From Roridomyces roridus (lineage: Eukaryota > Basidiomycota > Agaricomycetes > Agaricales > Mycenaceae), in the NCBI GenBank assembly GCA_029378245.1, contig JARKIF010000041.1, forward strand, positions 186,001-250,000: a stretch of 64,000 nt of DNA. The letters are read 5' to 3'. The translations under genes and the position numbers were made by a program. This document shows, one piece after another, positions 53,110 through 63,456 of the stretch (positions are counted from its first letter, which is position 1; every line of letters begins with the position of its first letter). A model generated the notes under the pieces. It saw nothing but the letters and a program-made list of their open reading frames with translations. It did no database searches and was not told where the DNA came from.

Positions 53110-54430
53110 AATAGGAGAACCCGTTTGCTGAATCACTGCCAGTGGGACATGGGGCGACTATGCATCTTTTGTGCATCATATGAGCGAGTTGGCGGTGGTC
53201 AGTGGCTGGATGCTCTGCGATTTGACTCGCAGCGCGCGCTGATACGGATAGGCAACAGGACAAGAATGTGGATTTGCTGTTGGCAGATTCGGGTGCGTCT
53301 GACCTTGTCTTCATCCCTTTCTTTTGCCGATTCTGGTCCGCGCAGGTGACTTGCACGACGGTTAATGTCGCATACTTCGGCTCCGATGCTCATGCACATG
53401 ACGTGCGTTACGCCCTTCCCCGCATCCTCGTCTCACACGAATGAATTATTCAAGCAAATGCCCTACGATGTGCTCGCCATCGGCAAGTGCGTTCTTCTCA
53501 TCTCATCTTCTCTTCTCTGTCCTCCTCTCATCGTCCCCGTAGCCACGAGCTGCACAAGTATGAAAATACTCTCGCCATGAACGCATCGTGCCCCGACCTT
53601 CGCATGGCTCTCACCGCGGTGCTGCAGTCACCGCAACTTTGCCTCGCATTTCCAAGGCCGCTACCTCTCCTCGAATGTCAATACCACCGTCTTTGACGCC
53701 ACCGACAAGAGCGTTAGTGTCACCGTCGGCAGTACGTGGTCCACTTGCCCTCCCCGCCGCTCTACCTGACCAGGCGTTTTTTAGGTCGATTCCGCAAGTG
53801 TCGGATCCGCAAAGTACACGTCTTTGTGGTTCAATACCCCGAAGCGGCTGACGTCCCCTCCGAAGGCGCGGCGTTACTACATCAAAAGCACGTTGCGGAG
53901 CCGCAGGGGGTTTGTACGATGATGGGCTACGGTGCGTGCTCATTTCTTTCCGCTAAATCCAGAGATGCTCATCGGAGTCATCGGGGAGCAGACATATGAC
54001 CCTGCGGCATCCCGTTGGCGGACAGACCGCGTTCTACCCAGAGCTTTTCGTCCCTCTTTCGCGGTCTACGTCGACGAGCGACGTGGGTACGGATGTCGCC
54101 AGAATATCGAATTCAAGTGTGCGTACATATGATCCACAACTCATCTTGTCCAGTACTTATTATGCCTAGGCAGACTTCCCAATAACGACGAACCCAGTCA
54201 CGGCATACCCTCACCCCTTGTCAATGCCATTCCCCTCTCACCATCCCATCTCTCGACCTCGCCCTCCGTGCGTCTGCCATCGCTTTCCCCCTGTCGACTC
54301 GCCCGTCTGGCACGCACATGCGCAATCGGATGCTGACTGTCAGGCGACCTGTCCTCCTCACACCGCCGATGACCAAGAGCAGGACGCTGACACAGCCCTG
54401 TCCGAACCCCCGGGCTCTTTTTGAATTCAT
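53110..54430 (+). pseudogene. Calcineurin-like metallophosphoesterase / 5'-nucleotidase pseudogene
   Basis: Separated pieces of one family appear in the right order. GTWGDYASFVHHMSELA; KNVDLLLADSG spliced to GDLHDG (metal-binding GDxxD/H-type motif); SHTNELFKQMPYDVLAIG spliced to NHELHKYENTLAMN, with the GNHE metal-binding motif intact; and GRYLSSNVNTTVFDATDKSV followed by SVTVGSRFRK. These match secreted fungal metallophosphoesterases. Between them are stops and shifts: a TAA directly after GDLHDG, scrambled sequence at 53590-53640, and loss of recognisable sequence after 53850 where the GHxH motif should be. Introns still have proper borders, so decay is moderate. The N-terminal start is not visible. 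Confidence 0.65.
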
Positions 54431-54864
54431 GAATGGTTCCAATGATGAGTGAGGCATTGTCGCGACTGCGGAACTTCAGTCAATTTTGCCACTGTTGGCA
54501 ACAAATCGGCAGTGAATAGACCGGAACCAGTCTGTGTATGAAAGCCGTGTCTATCGACGCTTGTTCATAGTCTTAATAGACAGGCTGGATTCGAGCCTAG
54601 ACAATGAATTGTGTTCTGACGAGTTACAACTCTATTGCTCATCGCACCGTGACCGGTTGAAAGAGTAATGGTTCGAATCCATGTGAGGGCTTAGAGGAAA
54701 AGGAGGCGGTTTTAACATTTTGCTTCCTACTTGCGTCCTACTTAGTCGCGGCGTGACTGGAAAAATATATCCTACCGACCGACCCGGAACAGAAAATATC
54801 TCAGCCCAATTCAAGAAAGCCTATACTCGTAATGCAGGCTAAAATCTATGTACGAGGAGTCAGC
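54431..54864. other. Intergenic region with a tRNA-like T-arm
   Basis: AATGGTTCGAATCCATG (about 54666-54682) looks like a tRNA T-arm, but no D-arm or acceptor partner for GTGAGGGCTTA is found, so it is at most a relic. Nothing else is recognised. Confidence 0.35.
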
Positions 54865-56454
54865 TCACAACAAAGCCTTCTTCAAAAAACACTTACCTCG
54901 CTGCAAGATCTTCACAATCCTATTATCCCTCATCAACACTGAATTCATATCCACGAGAGAAGCTGCATCCAATCCCGTTTGTTGCATACACGCAGTTTTG
55001 AACAACGCATCCCTCATTCTGGGATGCTCCGCACTCCGCCGCGCGGCAATGGGAAACCCAGCGACTTCACCGAGTTGTTTCATCGTTGCGCAGACGGCCT
55101 TGTGCGGTTTGACCGGATGTTTCCACTGGATCCATTCGATCTTTTTTTCAACAGAAAAGCCTGGAATTGAAGAATAACTCACCTCGTGCTGTTGACAGCT
55201 CTGCGAACAATAAATGACCCGGGAGCATCTCCCGCATTGTTGGTATCGTCCCGACGCCGATCCGACAAACGTACATTCCGGATTCGAACAACTGCTCTGC
55301 ATCAACGTGGCGTTGCTGTACAGCAGGTTTAAAGCAGTCTCGAACGGCCGTTTGTTCCGTATATGAATTATGCTCAATCGCGCGGATTGACTTCCCTGCA
55401 CGATACTCAGGTGGAACCGCTCCGTGTCATACGGTAGCGCGAGCTTTTCGTGGATGTACCCTGCATGCGTCCGGAGGGTCCGATGCCAGATTGCGTCCTC
55501 GGCATCCGATGGTAGACGGTCGTGGAGCTCGCGCGTGACGCGCGTCATGGCGTCGAGCATAGGCTCTGCCTGCTCATCGTAAAAGTATGCCGTGGACACG
55601 CCGTCTGCTATGTAGCCGAACGAGCTGATGAAATTTTGCATAATGACGGTCGGGGCCTTGTACCACCTCATGCGATTTACGGGTGTGGGCTTGGAAGGCA
55701 GGGCGTCGCATACAAAGTTGAGCAATTGGACCATGTTTCGAGGGAGGGTGGCGGAGTGGAGGAGTGTTCCGAGAACAGCGTCGTCCTCGGGTCGAGCGAA
55801 GGAGGCGATCAGGCTCAGAAGCTGGAAGGACGGGTATTCGTCCAGCCAGCGGCAGCATTGGGTGACTGCGGTTGTGAAGTTTGGGCCAAAGATGTCCCGG
55901 GGGAATCGGGGCCAGGAGGTGTGAGGGCCTTCCATGCGGTTCTCCCAGGGAATCTTGAAGAAAACCTCGATTTGCAGAGCGAGAATTGTGCCTAGAGCGC
56001 GTAGTAGGCAGTCCAGGGTGTCAGTGCGGGGATGGTATGGGTCGGGAAACACGCCGGGGGACGCGGTGTGATTGAGCCAGTGCCAGTTGTGTGCTTCATC
56101 GACGTAGGCATCTCGCATGTCACAGGAACACGTCTCCATTTTGCGCGCCAAAGCAATCATGTCCTCCCGCGACCGCTCGTGGCGGATGAACGCCATGAAA
56201 GAGGTCAGAAGTTCAGGATACTCTTCAGCGACGCGTGCAACTGACGCGTCCGAGCATCGTTGGAAAGAACTTGGGCTGCGTGCGTCGACTGGCGGTGGCC
56301 AGTCATCAGTCGCTTCCGGGGACCCAGGGAAAGCGGGGATTCCAGTCAGCGAGTGCACAAAGTAGATGTAGTATTTCACACAGTATTTGGGAGCTGTAGC
56401 GTCGACGAGGGAGCTTTGGACGTGTTGGGCAACGCTGTCGAGAGACGTGATCAT
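54865..56454 (-). CDS. MYND zinc-finger protein, second locus
   Basis: The long frame starts MITSLDSVAQHVQSSLVDAT and is helical for 400 residues (for example CCRWLDEYPSFQLLSLIASF). The MYND finger follows: CSNPECTFVGSASGRYQQCG, RCSRVIYCSQSCQQHE, then, across a 57-nt intron without stops (55126-55182, GTGAGT...TCCAG), WKHPVKPHKAVC. Removing the intron restores the usual C-x7-H-x3-C spacing, so the spliced product is about 510 residues; unspliced RNA would also translate through. The C-terminus is FPIAARRSAEHPRMRDALFK. The ligand pattern C-x4-C at the first pair is shared with the MYND protein at 14006-15897. Confidence 0.8.
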   Translation of the reverse strand: MITSLDSVAQHVQSSLVDATAPKYCVKYYIYFVHSLTGIPAFPGSPEATDDWPPPVDARSPSSFQRCSDASVARVAEEYPELLTSFMAFIRHERSREDMIALARKMETCSCDMRDAYVDEAHNWHWLNHTASPGVFPDPYHPRTDTLDCLLRALGTILALQIEVFFKIPWENRMEGPHTSWPRFPRDIFGPNFTTAVTQCCRWLDEYPSFQLLSLIASFARPEDDAVLGTLLHSATLPRNMVQLLNFVCDALPSKPTPVNRMRWYKAPTVIMQNFISSFGYIADGVSTAYFYDEQAEPMLDAMTRVTRELHDRLPSDAEDAIWHRTLRTHAGYIHEKLALPYDTERFHLSIVQGSQSARLSIIHIRNKRPFETALNLLYSNATLMQSSCSNPECTFVGSASGRYQQCGRCSRVIYCSQSCQQHEVSYSSIPGFSVEKKIEWIQWKHPVKPHKAVCATMKQLGEVAGFPIAARRSAEHPRMRDALFKTACMQQTGLDAASLVDMNSVLMRDNRIVKILQRGKCFLKKALL

Positions 56455-57530
56455 GACGGACAGGAGAAAGAGTGGGGCGTTAGGTAATCAATTCTCATTG
56501 GATGCATGGCTTGCTCTTGACCATCATCTTCCCTCCCCGCTCGTCGTGCACCCAAGCCCGCCTATCCTTTCCTAACTCAGGAGTCAGCACATACCTACTG
56601 GCATAAACCCTTCTCCAAGACTCTCAGCGCCGGTCAGGAAAGCTCCGACGACCTTGGGCTTGAGCTTACACCATAGCACCGCGTTTGCTTTTCCCAAAGT
56701 CTCAACGCAACCTGCACTACACGGAATTTTCCGCCTTTTAAACCTTAAAACCATCACCGTCGGGCAAGATTCCGTTCACGACGCCGCCGGGTGACTCGGA
56801 CAGGTCTATTTGCCACATGTCCCGCACGACTCTCGGGATCTCAAACCCTGGCGGCTGCGGAGTCTACAACATTCTCCATGGCCACTCCTCACACTTGGCG
56901 CTTGCTCGAGGCATCTTCTACTGCTCAAATAACGCATGCATTTTACGCTCTCTTGGTCCCTTCTCTATGACGACTGCCGACCGCCAAATCTCTTGAATAT
57001 CCCTCTATTCTCACCGCTCGACGCTGACAGAAACGCCGCCTACTGTCCTGGGGCGTGGAGGCTGACCATCATTTAGGCAAACGCGTTGATACTATCCAAG
57101 GTCCGAGAGCCAACCAAGATAGTCTCTCCGGCCCGACTTTGCAACGTTGTTGCATTGTGGAGCAATCGAGCCACTCATATCCCGTGCGAGCCTCGCCTAC
57201 CTCTAGCGCGTCGCAAGGCCGGTAAGCATGTTGTTTCTCATGAATGGCATGAGATGAAAAAACACCGTCTTGGTACGTACATTCAGATTAATGCCGCGGC
57301 AGAGGTAATTGATGTAATACCGGACGCTGGGTAGACAAGGTATAGTTACATTGGTCCAATCCTATCAACAGAAAAGCGCTGAATGCGACGATTTCGACGT
57401 TAAAAGTACGTGCCACCCAAAACGCCGCTCCGAACAGAGCCTCTTTGCATCGTGCGTGACTAATAAGAATCATCGCTACCCTGTGTACTTGCATCCTGCT
57501 TCCTTCGCCAGCCCACTCCTCGCCGCCACC
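56455..57530. other. Intergenic region, nothing recognised
   Basis: No coding support. The right half should contain the promoter of the helical-bundle/SAM gene, whose ATG sits in an unusually strong context (GCCACCATGC). Confidence 0.4.
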
Positions 57531-58950
57531 ATGCACCTGTCACTCGCCAAAATTCGTAAATTCATTCGACGACTCTCCCAGTCTCTCCACCTGCGACGAC
57601 GACGACCCACGAGCTACTCGCCCTCTCCCCCGGACAACGACCCAGTGTCGACTTCCAGTTGCATCTCCCATTCAGAGGTCGGGGGTACCAAGAACAAGCA
57701 GGATGAAGAAAATACAGCATCCCGCACTCACACCGGACGCAACGCCGTGAAATTCACTCTCCAGACGCTAAGCAAGGTCTCAAACAACATCCCACTCGGC
57801 GGTGTTATCAACAGCGTCATCGACCCGCTCTTGGACGTCGCTGACCGGATCGAGGTGCGTACATACGCGTTCCGCCTCGTGGGGTGTCGTGGATTCCCGG
57901 GATTCTCATGGAAGATTTAGGAAACTCAAGCCAATCGCGAGGGGTTGGTCGAGTTGGCTGCGAGGATCGGGCGGTTGCTTCACATCATTGGGGAGAAGAG
58001 ATCTAGTCCCCATGAAGTTGAATCTGCATCCGTTGTGGAGAATGTCTTTCGCCAGTGCGTATCTCACCTCGCATCACGAGCATCAATTTACGTCTTACCG
58101 CTGCGCACAGGGAACTTGAATCCATTGCAGCCGATCTCAACGCGGCACGTTCTCAAGGAACGATTCAACAATTCTTTAACAGCAGGGATACCGCTGGTTC
58201 GCTGGCAGCGCACAACGACACCCTCGCGCGTCTTATTTCCGAGTTGACTGTACGCGCTGGCTTGCAGCGTATCCGCTTGAACACTGAATGGAACAATCCC
58301 GCAGCTCGAGAAAACGCAGGATGTCCAACAGTCGTTGAAGGTGATAGAAGAGAAGCTAGGAAGACTAGCACGGGAGGGGAATATCGAGGATGTGCGCCCG
58401 GAGCTCTTCGGTGAGCCCTGCCATTCATATCTTTACATGAACTTCAACTTCGCCTAGGTGGCACGGGAGGTAAAGGTGGTGCGAGCGACGATACTGGCGG
58501 GGAAGGCGGTTTTGGCGAGGGAACACGAGTGCCGATCGAAGACGTCAATCAGTTCAAGCGAATTTCCGGTGCGTGCATAATAGTATACAGTACCACTCCC
58601 GCCTGAATCATCTCTGTTCAGGTGGGACTGGGGGCGAAGGCGGATTCGGGCCCAACAAAGGCGGATTCGGCGGAATGGGGCAAGCAACCCAATTCGGAGG
58701 TCGGCTCCTCCCTGCCTCTGCCTCTGCCTCCGGCGGCAAGGGACTGCCGAACCTACCGCTGGTGGAATTCTGCCACACATATGATCTAGATGAGGACATC
58801 CTCGAACATTTGAGAGAGCAAGGGTTCAAGATGTCGGCGGCGTTGTATGGGTTGAAGGATGATGATTTGATGAGTGTTGGGTTCAAGGTGGGGCATGTTG
58901 CGGAGGTGAAGAGGGCATTGAGGGAGTTTGTTGAGTCTGTGGCGGGTTGA
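57531..58950 (+). CDS. Helical-bundle, glycine-rich motif and SAM-like protein (candidate NLR-linked effector)
   Basis: Exons 57531-57854, 57921-58054, 58111-58249, 58305-58410, 58458-58568, 58622-58950 give 380 residues, all junctions in frame. Residues about 1-65: basic, Arg-rich. Residues about 65-230: a helical bundle, FTLQTLSKVSNNIPLGGVIN, SVIDPLL, EETQANREGLVELAARIGRL, ELESIAADLNAARSQGTI and KTQDVQQSLKVIEEKLGRLA. The sequence pattern resembles MLKL-type/HeLo-like four-helix domains of fungal cell-death proteins. Residues about 230-310: two glycine-rich motifs, each starting a separate exon (GGTGGKGGASDDTGG with GEGGFGEG; GGTGGEGGFGPNKGG). Residues about 315-380: SAM-like helices, VEFCHTYDLDEDILEHLREQ, GFKMSAALYGLKDDDLMSVG and FKVGHVAEVKRALREF. 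The domain order is clear; membrane activity is inferred. Confidence 0.7.
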
Positions 58951-59424
58951 CCAGATATCTTGAGGATGTATGGCCTGCAGGTACAGGACATTCAGTAGGT
59001 GCTCCGATGGTGGATCCATAGTTGAACGTTCGGCGTATCAAGTACAATGACAATTGTGATTATACAAGGAAAATCCAAGGGTGGTGAGCTAGCTAACGCT
59101 GGACTATTGTTCTGTTGTTCTGAACAAGAGGTTTTGTACAAACGGCGACGACTCTGACCAACAAGAACTTCAACCCCTTTTGTATTCGGAACTTATAAGT
59201 ACCCCTCAACCCGAGGACTGTGCTCCCCATCAGCTGATTCATGCACATCCCCAAGGCATTCTTCTACAAGCTACTGATAACCATACCAATTCGGCGTCCG
59301 CCAGTTTCCGGTACGCCATCAAATGGAAAGAAAACTAGCCACATCCGAACTCACTTTTGAATCCAGGTAGTAGAACCACTCAGAACCCACTGCGCGAATC
59401 CGTCCGAGCCACTCAGCCACTTCT

Positions 59425-59680
59425 ATCTCCCGAGGAAACGGCCCTGTTGCCATCCATGGACATCAAGTCGTTCTGCGAGATTTACGACTAGGACGAATTC
59501 ATTTGTTTGACGCTCATTGCTAAAGGATTTGAAACAACCGTCAATGTTGCGGCTGCATGCGGGCGCGATTTGCGGTCGTATGGTTTGCGAGGTGGTCACG
59601 TTCAGGAGTTGAAGACGGCTTTGAAGAAGACAAGAAAAAGAAGGAGTAATCGGAGTTGCGCATTTTTGTACACCTAGTGC
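59425..59680 (+). pseudogene. Second SAM-like domain, interrupted by a stop
   Basis: The plus strand reads MDIKSFCEIYD, stop, DEFICLTLIAKGFETTVNVA, ACGRDLRSYGLRGGHVQELK and TALKKTRKRR. This is the same helix order as the SAM-like end of the neighbouring gene (FCHTYDLDEDI..., GF, SVGFKVGHVAEVKRAL). A TAG replaces the residue after Tyr-Asp. It is a decayed copy of that gene's last exon, or the end of a duplicated gene whose front is gone. Confidence 0.6.
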
Positions 59681-59712
59681 AGTTTTATGGCAGGTATACT
59701 GTAGCAAAACTA

Positions 59713-60413
59713 TGGAAGGATATGTGTAGCAAAATTATTTGCAACACCACTGAAGGACTCACACAGAAAAAAAGCACCACCTAGCTGAATCACGAGAAAA
59801 AAGCACCACTTGGAAAACAAGTGCCACCACTTGAGATTTGAAGCCAATTGGAAACCACCACCGTCAGCTTGTCTGGCCGATGCAGACTGATGTGATGCTG
59901 CTGCCGAGTGATAACAAAATCAACGGCAAACTGCTCCATCAGCCAGATGGCTGATGGCCATGGTAAGTATTTCATCGGGCAGCTTCATCATTAAGTACCA
60001 CTGATCGGCACTCTGCCAGCATTCAATGTTGACACATTCAACCTGATGTTGAATCGCAACAAGGGACTGAGTTCCAGATAGATAAACTTTGAGCAATCAG
60101 ACAGTAGGGTTCTCGGTAGCAGCAGAGCATCAGGAATTGAATGAACCCTCAGGCTGCCGAGGGTTGCCATCTATGGTCTTGGTGGATTCATCATTCCAGC
60201 AATGCAGCAGCCGAGCCATTGCCGTCTGGTGGAAATCATCAATGATTGATGTCCCGGCATGTGCCAGTGCCACGGCATCTGTGATTTCCCTCAACTTTCT
60301 CAATTCCGAAGGTTGCGTCTTTTTTCCAAAAGCCCAAAGTGGTGCATTTTTTGTGTCAAAGGTGGTGTCATTTTCCTGATTCACAGAATAATTTTGCTAC
60401 CTGTATCCTGCCA
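59713..60413. mobile_element. TA-flanked TIR element, left unit (701 bp)
   Basis: It starts TGGAAGGATATGTGTAGCAA and ends with the complement of TGGCAGGATACAGGTAGCAA. TA flanks both ends (59711-59712 and 60414-60415). Inside both ends are AAAGCACCAC/AAATGCACCAC blocks. There is no transposase frame. Its left end abuts a further related end (TATGGCAGGTATACTGTAGC, about 59688-59707), suggesting insertion into an older copy. Confidence 0.65.
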
Positions 60414-61235
60414 TAAGTAAGCCTGTTTTCCTGTTCCGGATATGTTATTGAAACAGCATCCCAGTGGAATTGAGGCATACCTCTTCTGCTCTAGGGCAGT
60501 CTCCAGAGTGAACATAATGGTCAAACAGGATCTGGATTTTGTGTGGGCTTCCAGGTGGAGCTCAAAGGTTTTTAGCTCTCTGATGATAATACTGACCTCC
60601 AATCCTTATTTCGGTGAAATCCCTGGGGACCATTACTCTAACACTGATCTCCCAACCCGACTCTATGGCAGGATACAGGTAGCAAAATTATTCTGTGAAT
60701 CAAGAAAATGACACCACCTTTGACACAAAAAATGCACCACTGGGTGTTTGGGGAAAAAAAGGCGCAACCTCCGGAGTTCAAATATGAGAGATGCCGTGGC
60801 ACATGCCTGGACATCAATCATTGATGATTTCCCCCAGCCGGCAAAGTTGTGGCACTGTCTCGGCTGGTACATGGCCGGAATCCACAAATGGCAGGGTTCG
60901 TTCAATTCCTGATGCTCTGCTGCTACCGATACAATTTGATCAAAGGATATCTATGTTGGACCACAGTCACTTGCTGAAATTCAACATTGAGGGCCGGGAG
61001 AGTGCCGATCAGTGGTAATGACGAACCTGCGCAACGAAACACTCAAGTACCATGGCCATCACTGACCAGCCACCTGGCTGATGGAGTTTTCTGCCGTTGA
61101 TCTTGGTATCATTCAGCAGCGGCATCACATCAGTGTCCGTCGGTAGGAGGCGGCTTCCAAGTGGCTTCAAATCTCAAGTGGTGGGCACTGCTTTGAGCAG
61201 TGCTTTTTTCTCGTCATTCAGCTAGGTTTGAGGGT
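59770..61235. repeat. Large imperfect palindrome, arms about 600 bp
   Basis: The left arm (59770-60415) is the reverse complement of the right arm (60664-61235), with scattered differences. Examples are CACCACTTGAGATTTGAAGC at 59825 and its complement near 61170, and the CTGATGTGATGCTGCTGCC stretch near 59890 and its complement near 61120. A spacer of about 250 bp separates the arms. Read-through transcription would give a long RNA hairpin. Confidence 0.8.
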
Positions 61236-62124
61236 CCTTGGTGGACAAAACCTGGAATTGTGCAGGCATGTGTGGTTCTTTCTTCAAATCTCAACAAAAG
61301 TCTCAAGATCTTGAAAGATTTGGCTCATTTTGAAAGTTGAATCAAGTTCTTGCAACATCCATTGATATCTTGCTAGTTTTTGCACGATGTGGTATTTCAA
61401 GCAGGGTTCAAGTGATATTTTCTGCACTGCAAGGATGCAAGATCTTGTGAGTCAGACAACAAGTGGAAACAGATAAAAAATTGACACTGGAATCAAAAAT
61501 TCTGTGGTGTGTCACAAGATCTTGGAAGGTTAAAGGCGGCAAGTGTCGCAGTAAATCCCACATGCCAATCACTGATTTTCTGATTGCCCCCCACTCAGGC
61601 TGTTGATCCGTTGGCAGCCGAACCGCCAGGAAACTGATAGATCACACTTTTGCGCCCTTCAACATAAATGATTGATCGCAGTATGCGGCTTGAGCTCGGC
61701 CACCACGGCACCACCAACTCTGGTGAGATCTTGCATCCCTATTAGACTCAATGGGCCATATTTTGACTTTCAATCCTTCAAAATCTTTGAACATTCGCTG
61801 CAAATCAGTGGAGTCAAAATGAGTCAGTGGAACTTGCACAAACTTTCAAGGTCCTGGGGGGAGAAAATTCACAAGATCTTGCAAGATGATGGTAAAATAA
61901 TGCCAGGGAAAGTTGACAATCATCCAATATCTTCCAAGATCTTGAACAAACTGGAAAATCTTGCCAAATCTTGCAAGATCTTCGAAGATGTCACGGAAAT
62001 GATGGTGCTGGCAACAAGAAAACACCTTTTGTCCACCAAGGGCCTTCATAGCTAGGTGGTGCTTTTTTTTCAGTGAGAGTCCTTCCGTGGTGCCACAGAT
62101 AATTTTGCTACACGTATCCTTCCA
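60666..62124. mobile_element. TA-flanked TIR element, right unit (1459 bp, inverted relative to left unit)
   Basis: The left end TGGCAGGATACAGGTAGCAA and right end TTGCTACACGTATCCTTCCA are inverted repeats of the same family as 59713-60413. Flanking TA is at 60664-60665 and 62125-62126. The first 570 bp form the right arm of the palindrome. The remaining 800 bp are extra, and carry many CAAGATCTTG motifs. No open transposase frame, so non-autonomous. Confidence 0.65.
61300..61985. repeat. Cluster of CAAGATCTTG palindromes
   Basis: Near-perfect 10-mers CAAGATCTTG occur at about 61303, 61438, 61509, 61869 and 61937, with partial copies near 61721 and 61974. They lie in the extra part of the right TIR unit and could be protein-binding sites or part of a degenerate repeat. 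Confidence 0.6.
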
Positions 62125-62324
62125 TACTTACTGTAGCTTTGATTGCGTGCTCTGCAAACCTCACTGCTCTGGATCTGTTTGTGGCACCGAAGACCGGTCT
62201 GCCACTGTCACAGACGCCTCCCTCTGCTTGACCCACTCTCCGGCTCTCCGGCTCTCCGGTGGCGGAACTGGAAGGTTACAAGTGGGTCAAGTTGAGCCTT
62301 GACTAGAGTTGCGGAAATACCATT

Positions 62325-62425
62325 GCAAAGTTGTATTCCGCAAATTCCAAGTTGTAGCTGTCCGCATGAGAAGTTGTATCTGACGAAGTTGAAGTTGTAT
62401 TCCAAAAAATTGAAGTTGTAAATTA
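62325..62425. repeat. Degenerate direct repeats of AAGTTGTAT
   Basis: Six near-copies of AAGTTG(T)A, often followed by TTCC, lie at about 62328, 62350, 62372, 62390, 62412 and 62436. Spacing is about 20 bp. Confidence 0.5.
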
Positions 62426-62723
62426 AAAGAGGCGTGAAGTTGTTGAAAATACTTTTTGCACACTATATCGCCCATATGAATGATATGGCACATATACTGT
62501 GCAAAAAAATCAGGGCGCGTGCATCTCACTTGGTTGCCTGGTTTTTGGTTGCAACTGACATGTTGAGTGCATAAAGGCTTACAACTGTGAGCATGGGTTA
62601 CATATGTGGTGAGCAGGTTTGCAACCCAGTATCAGATGATTTCATGTTCAATTGGATGCATAGATGGAGTTGGTGGTGGAGAAATTTCTGAGGTTTGATG
62701 GGAGTGATTTGAACATTGATGAT

Positions 62724-63447
62724 ATGGCGCTCCGTTTGGAAAATAAATCATCTCTCTTATATGTGCCACTCCCATATTTCTGAGATGCCGGCTCTCATAT
62801 TTGTGTCCGACAATCCACTCAAGGAATCCATATGTATGACCATATTTGCACTAACGACGAGCGGGATGGCCTGCCGGACGTTTTGTCGGGATGCCGCTCC
62901 AGGGCGGCGTCGCGTCGGTTGTTTCAATTTTCCTAAAGCCCGCGAAAAAAAAAGAAAAAAACTGCAGCCTTCGTTGAGCCTTCGGGAAACCTCCTGCTGG
63001 TGTTCACGGCAAAGATATTCAGAAGTCGGCGGTGGATGAGGAGGGCCGCAGTAACAGCGGTCAGCGGCTTGGCCATCGCGATCTGATCGCTGGGTCACTC
63101 GGCAACTTGCCGAATCAGTGGCACAAGAGTGGCAAAATGATGATGGCGGCAGAAAAGTTTCGGAGTTCAGGGAATGACCGAGGCAATACCGCCGTCTGAG
63201 CGGTATCCGCGGCGACGACCGGCGGGGCAGCCCGCTCATCGCTGATCTCGACTTCGGCAGATGGTTACAGGTTGCTCGTCCGGCCCAAGTAATATATATT
63301 AGATGCACCTCCGAACATATATGAGATATGCAGTGATTTGCTAGCCAGAATTCTGAGATGCTTCTCTGGAAATATGCGCACACCCAACATATATATGATA
63401 TGGCACGAATATGTGTGAGATGAATTTTTTTCCAAACGGAGCGCCAT
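62724..63447. mobile_element. MULE-like element, 724 bp, 9-bp target duplication
   Basis: It starts ATGGCGCTCCGTTTGGAAAA and ends TTCCAAACGGAGCGCCAT, with a perfect 9-bp duplication ATTGATGAT on both sides (62715-62723 and 63448-63456). The inverted repeats extend about 100 bp with decreasing similarity and share ATATGTGCCA-type and CATCTC blocks. The minus-strand frame inside (62757-63476) has no protein-like sequence and crosses the element end, so it is not called. Confidence 0.8.
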
Positions 63448-63456
63448 ATTGATGAT

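Noticed and set aside
54630..54700. Possible tRNA near AATGGTTCGAATCCATG
   Set aside because: There is no complementary acceptor and no D-arm. Best read as a tRNA-like relic.
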